Assembly (NCBI GenBank): GCA_039812985.1
Contig: JBDHUL010000010.1
Span: 1 to 20,774, forward strand
DNA from: JAPUDS01 sp039812985
GTDB taxonomy: Bacteria > Patescibacteriota > Saccharimonadia > Saccharimonadales > Saccharimonadaceae
Direction of reading: 5' to 3'
DNA: 20,774 bases
Positions within the stretch are counted from its first letter, which is position 1; every line of letters begins with the position of its first letter. The position numbers were made by a program, and so were the translations under genes. Below, piece by piece: positions 15,336 through 20,774 of the stretch. Under the pieces are notes generated by a model that had not been told where the DNA came from, searched no databases, and saw only the letters and a program-made list of their open reading frames with translations.

Positions 15336-17972
15336 TTACGGTTTGTATTTCGCGATAGCAGCGTTGTAGGTGACGTCTAAACTGACTCCTGTCATTTGTG
15401 CATTCTCCATCACGGAGCCGTTGCCGGCTGCGAGTTGTCGAGCAAACATATCCCCCATCTTCTTAACCTGCTCGGGTCTCATTTTGGCGAGCTCCTTTTC
15501 GAAGGCCTCGGCGTTATCGCGCCTGAATGTATGGAGGGCCGCTGCCAATGCAGCGTCCTTACGCGGATCTGCGTCGTCGAAGCTTTCTTTCGATATATTA
15601 CTGAGGCCTCCTTCGACAAGTTTGTTCGCAACCCCTTCGTGTGTTTGTTTACCCTCACCCAATGTTCCGCCGACGTGAATATTGCCGGCATTGTCTACGC
15701 TGTTAAACATCATGTGCTTCATACCGGCTTGGGCGGCATGCTGGTTACTGTGGTCTATGAAATCGGCTCTATCTTCCTTGGTAACGCCACTCGTAAGTCC
15801 TTCAAGTCGTGCGGAGTTCATCCCGCCCTGAGCGTAGAGGACTTCGCTGATTGCCTTTGATCCATTGGTGGTTGACAAGACATTGTTGTCACGAGCATAC
15901 TTCAGGGCATCTTGTGTCTTTTGGTCGAGGGTATCGATGCCCTGTGTCTGACCGTGTGAGTTGGTGAACGTTTTGCCGTCTGAACTCACTCTGCCCTCAG
16001 ACAGTAGCTCGGCGGCTCGTCGGTTTATATGTGCTCCTATCATCTCACGCTCATCCTTGTCGATGCCGGACTTTGCTTTCATGGCCTGCGAACCGAGGAG
16101 CACGTTCGCCCTATTTGTCGATGGTAAGATACTATTTTTTCTGCCGAGGCCGTAGGCACCACGTCTTGCAATAAAGCCCCACGCGCCCTTGCTATTGCTG
16201 AATCGGGAGATCGCGGTTCGCTGAGCGGAAAGGTCCTTAGCGTTATTGCTTAGCTCCTTCATTTGTTGGTAGGTCGTACGAGCCTTCTTTTTCTTTGCCC
16301 ACATGTTTGACCGGTCGATGAGTCCTTTTGACTTGTCATTTGCCCACAGACCGAAACGCTGGAGCAAGCCGCCGGCGGCTTTCATGATGATTGGCAGGGA
16401 AAATAGCGGGAAAATGAGAATACACAGCACCAGTATCTGCTGGATCAGGTTGACAGCAGGGTCGTTAGCCTGCGGCGTGGTGAGCGCTACTATCTTAGAA
16501 ACAACCATCGAACCGTAAAAGACAAACATAATGAGCGGGTACATGAACAAGAGGGCGGCAAAGGCCTTACGCCATTTTGTAAAGAGTTCGTTGGTATTTG
16601 GCAGTACGAGGGCGGCAAAAGCGAGTGGTGCAATGATGATCATGAGCGTTATGAGAACTTGTCGGGCAGCCACTACTAAGAAGGCGGTAAGAACAGCGAT
16701 AACTGCCGCTGCAAGCATAGGAACGATGTAATATACAGAACCTGTCACAATAGCCACTCCTGCAGTGAGATGGGCTACCACACCAGTAACAAACCAGTCT
16801 ACCCACGTTGATCCTCTGAGGCTCGTACCATTTGGCAAAGGGACATTTTCCATCATCCCTTTCACGCCAGCGCCGATGACGTTGGTTATGTCAACCGCCA
16901 CCGCGCACAGAAAGTAAGAGAGGTTTATGAGTATAGCTGCCGCAATGATGCGCGGCAACATCTTTTTTATGCCGTAGCTGCTTAGTCCAAATGAGGTGGC
17001 CTGTGAAAATATAACGACAAGAAACGCAACAACAAGCAACAGGTTGGCCGGAACGATGACAACGCGCCAGAGGCTATATATGGCGTCGCCACTAGCGGTA
17101 TCGCCGATGATGAGGGGTTTAAAGAAAAGCAGGCCGTCGAGGTATTTAGCGATAGCGGAGATTATTGAGCTGAACATCTCGGTGAGGGGACATATGAGCC
17201 ACCCGAGAGAACCTCCCTGGCAAGCCGGGGGCGCCTTGTCTGAGCAGCTGCCGGTGCCGCCAATTTCCCCTGGCTGCCAGTATTTGCCAGAGGCTTCACA
17301 GGCCTGTTTGCGTGCGGCCTCGGCATCATCGTTTACTTTCTTGGTCTCGGCATCGGCATCTGACTTTGCTCCTAAAAGGGCTTGTTTTATGTCGTCTGCC
17401 TTGCGCCCGGTCTTACCTGCGACACAGGTTGCTATCGTTCCCTCGTCAATATTTGGGAAGGTAATATTTGATTTTTCGTATCCGTTATCGAAGAAGGTAT
17501 TTAGACAAGCAACTGTCGCTGTTTTTACACTGTTAGAGCAATTAGTTTTTTCGTCTCGCGGCAGCCCATCGCAAAGTTTTTTCGACACGGCGTTGGCGTA
17601 CACTCCGCGGAGGGCTTCTTTTATCGCAGGAATTTTGTCAGTGGCTTGCGACTCGGTACAGCTATAATATTGTATTGTTATGGACGTTCCAAATTGCCCA
17701 TACGTAGTTTTTTCACTAATCGTGCATGTTCCACCCCGTGCATCCTTAGAGCACTTTGCATCATATAATGATTTTAGGTCTACGCCAACCTCACCAGTTG
17801 TTTTCCCGTTGAGCTTGGCGTAGCATTCAGCCACATCCGCTGGGGACAGTTCAGCATGTACGGTATCTGTTAGCCCGGGTAGAAAAGGCTGCCATAACGA
17901 CACGAGCAGCGACCCGCACAGGACGAGGACAAATGAGAGGGCTGATAAACGAATATGTTTGCGTGTTGTCAT
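15336..17972 (-). CDS. VirB6/TrbL-like polytopic channel protein with Cys-rich ectodomain
   Basis: The 878-residue protein has a signal peptide (about 8-40, ending TVHA). A soluble extracytoplasmic domain (about 41-265) contains twelve cysteines (C50, 74, 83, 105, 134, 145, 156, 183, 225, 243, 251, 261). A membrane core follows, with hydrophobic segments near 305-323, 340-362, 393-411, 414-437, 438-458, 468-492 and 508-530. After it comes a basic, Gln/Ala/Lys-rich cytoplasmic tail of about 340 residues. VirB6-like proteins form the inner-membrane channel of type IV secretion systems. The ATG at 17972 gives a clean signal peptide; an in-frame TTG at 18002 would add ten residues. It is the first gene of the minus-strand operon and is divergent from the pilins. 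Confidence 0.82.
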   Translation of the reverse strand: MTTRKHIRLSALSFVLVLCGSLLVSLWQPFLPGLTDTVHAELSPADVAECYAKLNGKTTGEVGVDLKSLYDAKCSKDARGGTCTISEKTTYGQFGTSITIQYYSCTESQATDKIPAIKEALRGVYANAVSKKLCDGLPRDEKTNCSNSVKTATVACLNTFFDNGYEKSNITFPNIDEGTIATCVAGKTGRKADDIKQALLGAKSDADAETKKVNDDAEAARKQACEASGKYWQPGEIGGTGSCSDKAPPACQGGSLGWLICPLTEMFSSIISAIAKYLDGLLFFKPLIIGDTASGDAIYSLWRVVIVPANLLLVVAFLVVIFSQATSFGLSSYGIKKMLPRIIAAAILINLSYFLCAVAVDITNVIGAGVKGMMENVPLPNGTSLRGSTWVDWFVTGVVAHLTAGVAIVTGSVYYIVPMLAAAVIAVLTAFLVVAARQVLITLMIIIAPLAFAALVLPNTNELFTKWRKAFAALLFMYPLIMFVFYGSMVVSKIVALTTPQANDPAVNLIQQILVLCILIFPLFSLPIIMKAAGGLLQRFGLWANDKSKGLIDRSNMWAKKKKARTTYQQMKELSNNAKDLSAQRTAISRFSNSKGAWGFIARRGAYGLGRKNSILPSTNRANVLLGSQAMKAKSGIDKDEREMIGAHINRRAAELLSEGRVSSDGKTFTNSHGQTQGIDTLDQKTQDALKYARDNNVLSTTNGSKAISEVLYAQGGMNSARLEGLTSGVTKEDRADFIDHSNQHAAQAGMKHMMFNSVDNAGNIHVGGTLGEGKQTHEGVANKLVEGGLSNISKESFDDADPRKDAALAAALHTFRRDNAEAFEKELAKMRPEQVKKMGDMFARQLAAGNGSVMENAQMTGVSLDVTYNAAIAKYKP

Positions 17973-18003
17973 GTCATATTTACCAGAAGCATTTTCTATC
18001 AAA

Positions 18004-18033
18004 ATACTATCACAGATGCATCTACTTCGACAA
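18004..18033 (-). promoter_or_regulatory. Promoter of the VirB6-led operon
   Basis: On the minus strand a -35 TTGTCG (18033-18028), an 18-nt spacer and a -10 TAGTAT (18009-18004) precede the VirB6-like ATG at 17972, giving a leader of about 25 nt. It is back-to-back with the pilin promoter in the same 130-bp gap, so both operons could be co-regulated. Confidence 0.5.
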
Positions 18034-18073
18034 CGCCCATGCCTTTGGCTGGTCGTAATTGCCAGCGTAGTTC

Positions 18074-18102
18074 TTGTCCATATGAACGTGAACCTGTATA
18101 CT
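18074..18102 (+). promoter_or_regulatory. Promoter of the pilin operon
   Basis: A -35 TTGTCC (18074-18079), a 17-nt spacer and a -10 TATACT (18097-18102) form a good sigma-70-type promoter. The expected start is near 18109, giving a leader of about 24 nt to the first pilin ATG, with no clear Shine-Dalgarno sequence. Confidence 0.6.
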
Positions 18103-18132
18103 GCTTCCTAGGAAAAGTAAAGTCACTCGACC

Positions 18133-18549
18133 ATGAAAAAACCAACACGACTCACCGCTGCTTTCGTCCCGCTCTTTGCGTTTTTTGTCGTGGCCGCGGC
18201 GGCCACCCCAGTTTATGCCGACAAAGACAAAGGGTATACGTGCGGTACAGACGGCTATGGTAAAGCTATTCAAACATCCATCGACCTCGGGGCATTCTGT
18301 AACGGTAGCGGGGCAAGTCCCTTGACCGCCATGACACTGTGGGGCATCAACTTTCTTGCGGCTGGTGTCGGTGCGGCCGTGATATTTGGTATTGTTTGGG
18401 GGGGTGCTGTTATCGCTATGAGCGACGGCGATGCTCCCAAAATCAAAGAAGGACGCGAGATTATCATCAATGCAGTCATCGGGCTGTTTTTGTTCATGTT
18501 CATGTGGGCGGGAGCGAACTTTCTCGTCCCTGGGGGGCTGTTCAAATGA
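18133..18549 (+). CDS. VirB2/T4SS pilin-like protein 1 (divergent)
   Basis: The 138-residue small membrane protein is the first of six. A signal peptide ends near VYA (about 29). The short soluble stretch contains a cysteine pair (C37, C56). Two hydrophobic helices (about 72-95 and 109-131) flank a polar loop with SDGDAPKIKEGRE. VirB2/TrbC pilins have the same signal peptide plus two-helix hairpin and polymerise into the secretion pilus. Compared with the other five, the GGIRY-type core is altered (WGGAVIAMSDGD), so it may have a special position such as tip or base. Its stop overlaps the next ATG (ATGA). Confidence 0.8.
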   Translation: MKKPTRLTAAFVPLFAFFVVAAAATPVYADKDKGYTCGTDGYGKAIQTSIDLGAFCNGSGASPLTAMTLWGINFLAAGVGAAVIFGIVWGGAVIAMSDGDAPKIKEGREIIINAVIGLFLFMFMWAGANFLVPGGLFK

Positions 18550-18980
18550 AAAAGATATTTCTCGTAGGACTCGTTGTTGTCGGGGCGCTCGCTGCGAGTA
18601 TGTTCGCGTCGCCCGTCTATGCCGCAGGGGATCCTCCGACGTGCGCATCGGCCAATGTTCTTGGCTACCCGGGCTGGTTTAACGGTCTCCAGTGCGAATC
18701 AAGAAACGACTTGACTACCGTCATTCCACCAAAAAAAATCGAAGACATGTGGATCGTTGCCATGAACCTGGTGCAGTGGGTGATTGTCACTGGCGGGTAC
18801 GTTGCAGTGTACTTTATTATATCTGGAGGCATACGATTTATCACCGCTAACGGAGACCCCAACCAGATCACTAGTGCCAAAAATGCCGTCCTGTACTCTG
18901 TGATTGGACTCATTGTCGTGCTCGTCGCTGTTGCGATTGTGCGAACCGTACAAGGTAGTATAGTCGGGAGTATCCAGTAA
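18546..18980 (+). CDS. VirB2/T4SS pilin-like protein 2
   Basis: 144 residues. Signal peptide to about VYA (26), then a soluble segment with a cysteine pair (C33, C50). Helix 1 lies at about 74-93, then the loop ISGGIRFITANGDPNQ with AKNAVLYSVIG, and helix 2 at about 114-133. This core is shared with the following genes. The ATG at 18546 overlaps the preceding stop and has a G-rich ribosome site (GGGGGG) about 7 nt upstream. An apparent longer frame upstream belongs to the coding region of pilin 1 and is not used. It is probably a structural subunit of the same fibre or membrane ring. Confidence 0.82.
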   Translation: MKKIFLVGLVVVGALAASMFASPVYAAGDPPTCASANVLGYPGWFNGLQCESRNDLTTVIPPKKIEDMWIVAMNLVQWVIVTGGYVAVYFIISGGIRFITANGDPNQITSAKNAVLYSVIGLIVVLVAVAIVRTVQGSIVGSIQ

Positions 18981-19274
18981 ATGCGTGCTTTTTTCCTCAT
19001 CATGCTCGCGGCCGTGCCGAAGCCATCGAACGTTCCAAAGACTGAGGCCTCCGGCGGTACTCTAACAAACATTTTCAACACCGTCCTCGCTCTCGCCGGC
19101 GCGCTTGCGGTGGCATATATTGTGTGGTCTGGCATACGCTACATGTTGTCACAAGGTCAGCCCAATGAAATCAAAGCCGCCCGCGACGGGATACTATACT
19201 CGCTTATTGGTATTGTGGTTGTCATGGTAGCGTTTTTGCTGGTAAACTACGTTATAGGAAATATAGGAAAATAA
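18981..19274 (+). CDS. VirB2/T4SS pilin-like protein 3 (short, no clear signal peptide)
   Basis: 97 residues, the smallest of the set. It keeps the two helices (about 35-50 and 70-90) and the loop WSGIRYMLSQGQPNEIKAARDGILYSLIG (core around 49-77), but has no cysteine and only a stunted hydrophobic N-terminus (MRAFFLIMLAAVPKP) in place of a full signal peptide. It starts directly after the pilin 2 stop (TAAATG) with GGGAG about 10 nt upstream. It may be an unprocessed inner-membrane variant of the pilin. The frame is intact, so it is not a pseudogene. Confidence 0.75.
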   Translation: MRAFFLIMLAAVPKPSNVPKTEASGGTLTNIFNTVLALAGALAVAYIVWSGIRYMLSQGQPNEIKAARDGILYSLIGIVVVMVAFLLVNYVIGNIGK

Positions 19275-19275
19275 C

Positions 19276-19662
19276 ATGATCAAAAAACTACCCTACCTCC
19301 TCGCTTCACTCTCAGCATTGTTCTGCTTGGCGCTGACACCACCCCAGTTGGCCTATGCCGACACCGGGGGTGTGCTCAATACATGTAAAAATCAGGGGAC
19401 AAGCGGTACGGCTATCTGCGGCGATCAAGGCGGCGGCGGCCTGTTTAGTGTTATCCGTAGTATTATCCAGGTGCTCCTCATCATCGCCGGAATTATCGCG
19501 GTGATCATGATCATCATTGGCGGCATTCGTTACACCACCAGCAACGGCGACCAGGCAGATGTCAAAGCCGCCAAAGACACCATCCTTTACTCTGTTGTCG
19601 GGTTAGTCGTCACCATTGCGGCATATAGTATCGTGACGTGGGTCATTGGACAGATAAAATAA
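19276..19662 (+). CDS. VirB2/T4SS pilin-like protein 4
   Basis: 128 residues. Signal peptide to about AYA (28), soluble part with a cysteine pair (C37, C48) and a GGGG run. Helix 1 lies at about 60-81, the core IGGIRYTTSNGDQADVKAAK (81-100) with DTILYSVVG follows, and helix 2 is at about 104-124. It starts 1 nt after the pilin 3 stop, with AGGAAA as ribosome site. Its loop and second-helix DNA is nearly the same as in pilin 5 (57 of 63 bases), which points to recent duplication or gene conversion. Confidence 0.84.
   Translation: MIKKLPYLLASLSALFCLALTPPQLAYADTGGVLNTCKNQGTSGTAICGDQGGGGLFSVIRSIIQVLLIIAGIIAVIMIIIGGIRYTTSNGDQADVKAAKDTILYSVVGLVVTIAAYSIVTWVIGQIK
19540..19602 (+). repeat. Direct repeat copy in pilin gene 4
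   Basis: This 63-base segment encodes the SNGDQADVKAAKDTILYSVVG part of pilin 4. It matches 19971-20033 in pilin 5 at 57 of 63 positions by eye. It is a coding repeat from paralogy and could support recombination between the two genes. Confidence 0.7.
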
Positions 19663-19691
19663 ATAAACGAAAAGAACAAAGGAGTCGTACC

Positions 19692-20090
19692 ATGAGACAA
19701 TTTTTATCAACTATTGCAGCTAGCATACTGCTCATCGGAGCTATGTTTGTTGGGACGGTTGCGTACGGCGTTGTTGGGGACGGTACCACGGTGCTTGCAG
19801 CAACAAACACCAAAGACGAAGTACTCAAAGGCGTGGAGAAGGCGGGCGGAGACAAAAAAGACAGCACCTCCATGACTGACCTTATCAAAAATATCATCAA
19901 CCTGTTGCTGTTCATTGTTGGTGCGGTTGCGGTGATTATGATTATCCTTGGCGGACTGCGGTACGTGACGAGCAACGGCGACCAGGCGCAGGTCAAAGCC
20001 GCCAAAGAAACCATCCTCTACTCTGTTGTTGGGCTTATTGTTGCTATCATGGCGTTCGCAATAGTGCAGTTTGTGGCAAGTAAGCTTTAA
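19692..20090 (+). CDS. VirB2/T4SS pilin-like protein 5
   Basis: 132 residues from the ATG at 19692, chosen because AAAGGAG lies at a good distance and a signal peptide (to about VLA, 36) begins there. A longer in-frame extension overlaps pilin 4 and is not credible. There is no cysteine; the soluble part is charged (KDEVLKGVEKAGGDKKDS). Helix 1 (about 68-87) leads into LGGLRYVTSNGDQAQVKAAK (86-105) and ETILYSVVG, and helix 2 is at about 107-128. It is closely related to pilin 4 in the core but differs in the surface-exposed N-terminal part. Confidence 0.85.
   Translation: MRQFLSTIAASILLIGAMFVGTVAYGVVGDGTTVLAATNTKDEVLKGVEKAGGDKKDSTSMTDLIKNIINLLLFIVGAVAVIMIILGGLRYVTSNGDQAQVKAAKETILYSVVGLIVAIMAFAIVQFVASKL
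19971..20033 (+). repeat. Direct repeat copy in pilin gene 5
   Basis: Partner of the segment at 19540-19602, in the same direction and about 430 bp away, with six differences in 63 bases. The surrounding pilin sequence is much less alike, so similarity peaks in the core loop and second helix. Confidence 0.7.
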
Positions 20091-20114
20091 CATAGGCGCG
20101 ATATCTGCTATAAC
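20086..20114 (+). promoter_or_regulatory. Possible internal promoter before pilin gene 6
   Basis: TGC-TATAAC (-10 at 20109-20114, extended form) lies 17 nt after TTTAAC (20086-20091, a weak -35). The predicted start is near 20121, giving a leader of about 34 nt that includes the strong AAGGAG ribosome site. This 64-nt gap is the widest within the pilin series, which fits separate control of pilin 6. Confidence 0.42.
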
Positions 20115-20154
20115 TAAGTGCAAGAAATCATAGATTTACACACAAGGAGAAAAC

Positions 20155-20574
20155 ATGAAACGAACTATACAACAACTGACACGGGGCATTTTGCTCGTTC
20201 CAGCGCTCGTACTGGGACTTGGGTTTGCCTTTGCACCAGCCGCATCGGCCGAATGCAACACTGACTCGTTGAACCTCTCGAGCGGGGTTGACTGTGCCAA
20301 GGGGGACAAAACGCCAGACAGCCTGTTTGGCGGCAATGGCAACGAAGGTATTTTTAAGAAGATTGTCAACATCCTTCTCTTCGTCATTGGGGCGGTGGCG
20401 GTTATTATGCTTATCATCGGCGGTATACGCTACGTGACGAGCGCTGGTGACCAAAACGCCGTCACGGCTGCGAAAAATACCATCATGTACGCTATCATCG
20501 GTATTGTGGTGGCGGTACTCGCCTTTGCGGTTGTGAACTTTGTTCTCCAGGGCCTTGTACCAAACGGCGGCTAA
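20155..20574 (+). CDS. VirB2/T4SS pilin-like protein 6
   Basis: 139 residues. Signal peptide to about ASA (32), soluble segment with a cysteine pair (C34, C47), helix 1 (about 70-89), loop GGIRYVTSAGDQNAVTAAK with NTIMYAIIG, helix 2 (about 108-131) and a short GLVPNGG tail. The ribosome site AAGGAG is 6 nt before the ATG, the best of the six. It is the last gene before a strong terminator and possibly has its own promoter, so it may be the most highly expressed (major) subunit. That last point is inferred only. Confidence 0.85.
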   Translation: MKRTIQQLTRGILLVPALVLGLGFAFAPAASAECNTDSLNLSSGVDCAKGDKTPDSLFGGNGNEGIFKKIVNILLFVIGAVAVIMLIIGGIRYVTSAGDQNAVTAAKNTIMYAIIGIVVAVLAFAVVNFVLQGLVPNGG

Positions 20575-20601
20575 GGCCCCGCCTCAATTGCATCGTTGCC
20601 C

Positions 20602-20640
20602 AGCCCGCGTACTATCAGACGCGGGCTTTTGGTTGTATTT
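20602..20640 (+). terminator. Intrinsic terminator of the pilin operon
   Basis: A perfect 9-bp stem AGCCCGCGT (20602-20610) / ACGCGGGCT (20619-20627) with an 8-nt loop is followed directly by TTTT and a T-rich tail (to 20640). This is a classic rho-independent terminator, 28 nt after the pilin 6 stop. Confidence 0.88.
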
Positions 20641-20667
20641 GACGACATCCCTCACTTGAGGCATACT
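20639..20667 (+). promoter_or_regulatory. Possible promoter of the last, partial gene
   Basis: TTGACG (20639-20644), 17-nt spacer and CATACT (20662-20667) fit sigma-70 spacing. Transcription would begin near 20674-20677, at the second ATG of the frame. The competing reading is a GAGG ribosome site (20658-20661) serving the ATG at 20668, which needs an upstream start of transcription. Confidence 0.38.
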
Positions 20668-20774
20668 ATGAAGGACATGAATGACATCAAAAAAACCAAT
20701 CGGCGAGTTCTTGTGCTCTATAAATCACTTCGTGCGGCGATGCTTATCGCGGTACTTGCAGCTGGCCTTGTGGC
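20668..20774 (+). CDS. Start of an unidentified membrane or secreted protein (partial)
   Basis: The frame starts ATG AAG GAC ATG AAT GAC and runs open to the window end (35 codons and two bases). The product begins with a basic stretch (KKTNRRVLVLYKSLR) followed by a hydrophobic segment (AAMLIAVLAAGLV), which looks like a signal peptide or signal anchor. ATG 20668 has GAGG 6 nt upstream; ATG 20677 would be used if the mRNA is leaderless. It could be another secretion-locus protein, but too little is visible to identify it. Confidence 0.55.
   Translation, partial: MKDMNDIKKTNRRVLVLYKSLRAAMLIAVLAAGLV

Noticed and set aside
16996..17667. 223-codon plus-strand frame opposite the VirB6-like gene
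   Set aside because: It lies antisense to a well-supported signal-peptide/Cys-rich domain and has no recognisable motif.
18339..18545. Upstream extension of the pilin 2 frame
   Set aside because: It overlaps pilin 1 in another frame; the ATG at 18546 gives a proper signal peptide and an ATGA overlap.
5664..20574. Integrative conjugative element
   Set aside because: No relaxase, VirD4/TcpA coupling protein, integrase, transposase, tRNA target or flanking direct repeats are visible in the window.
1..20774. CRISPR arrays, tRNA or rRNA genes, insertion sequences
   Set aside because: No regularly spaced repeats, cloverleaf-like sequences, rRNA segments, transposase motifs or terminal inverted repeats were found by eye on either strand.
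1..20774. UGA recoding (genetic code 25) as in some CPR lineages
   Set aside because: rnpA, recF and pilin 1 end naturally at TGA with full-length family products, so TGA is a stop here.

Overview
The window is a chromosomal replication-origin neighbourhood joined to a type IV secretion/pilus-like locus. Gene content and architecture suggest a candidate phyla radiation (Patescibacteria) bacterium, most likely a Saccharibacterium (TM7). The clues are a compact origin cluster, a split VirB4, a PrgI-type VirB3, a long run of small two-helix 'T4SS pilin' proteins, and large envelope proteins ending in M23 and M15 peptidase domains. TGA is a normal stop codon here (rnpA, recF, first pilin), so this is not a code-25 lineage. 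The taxonomic placement is an inference.

Left part (1-5671): on the minus strand, rpmH, rnpA, yidC and the first codons of a probable jag/khpB gene run away from the origin. On the plus strand dnaA, dnaN and recF run the other way. The rpmH-dnaA gap (1556-1899) holds two perfect DnaA boxes, a third near-perfect one overlapping the dnaA promoter, and an rpmH promoter. The dnaA-dnaN gap (3259-3525) holds degenerate DnaA boxes, a short CCC tract, and then TTA/CTA triplets running into a TATATA tract. This is the layout of a basal unwinding system with DnaA-trios, so 3259-3525 is the best candidate for the melting site of oriC.

Middle part (5664-18002): a minus-strand block in the order VirB6-like protein, PrgI/VirB3-like protein, VirB4 N-terminal-domain protein, VirB4 ATPase, a membrane protein with a C-terminal M23 domain (VirB1/PrgK-like position), a secreted M15 peptidase, and a membrane-anchored PEGA/beta-propeller protein. 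Most junctions are tight or overlapping (TGATG, ATGA, 1 nt, 14 nt), so this is probably one operon with an extra promoter in front of the PrgI gene.

Right part (18074-20637): divergently transcribed from the VirB6 gene, six consecutive small VirB2-like pilin genes share the core GGIRY-x-TS-x-GD...AK-x-TI-x-Y...G. They end at a strong intrinsic terminator. A new reading frame starts just after it and runs off the window.

Taken together, the middle and right blocks encode an envelope-spanning machine: pilin subunits, inner-membrane channel, motor ATPase and two cell-wall peptidases. No relaxase, coupling protein (VirD4), integrase or transposase is visible, so nothing here marks it as a mobile conjugative element. 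It may be a chromosomal apparatus for DNA uptake, secretion or host contact. Recurrent features are paired cysteines in extracytoplasmic parts and several promoters lying so close to start codons that leaderless transcripts are likely.
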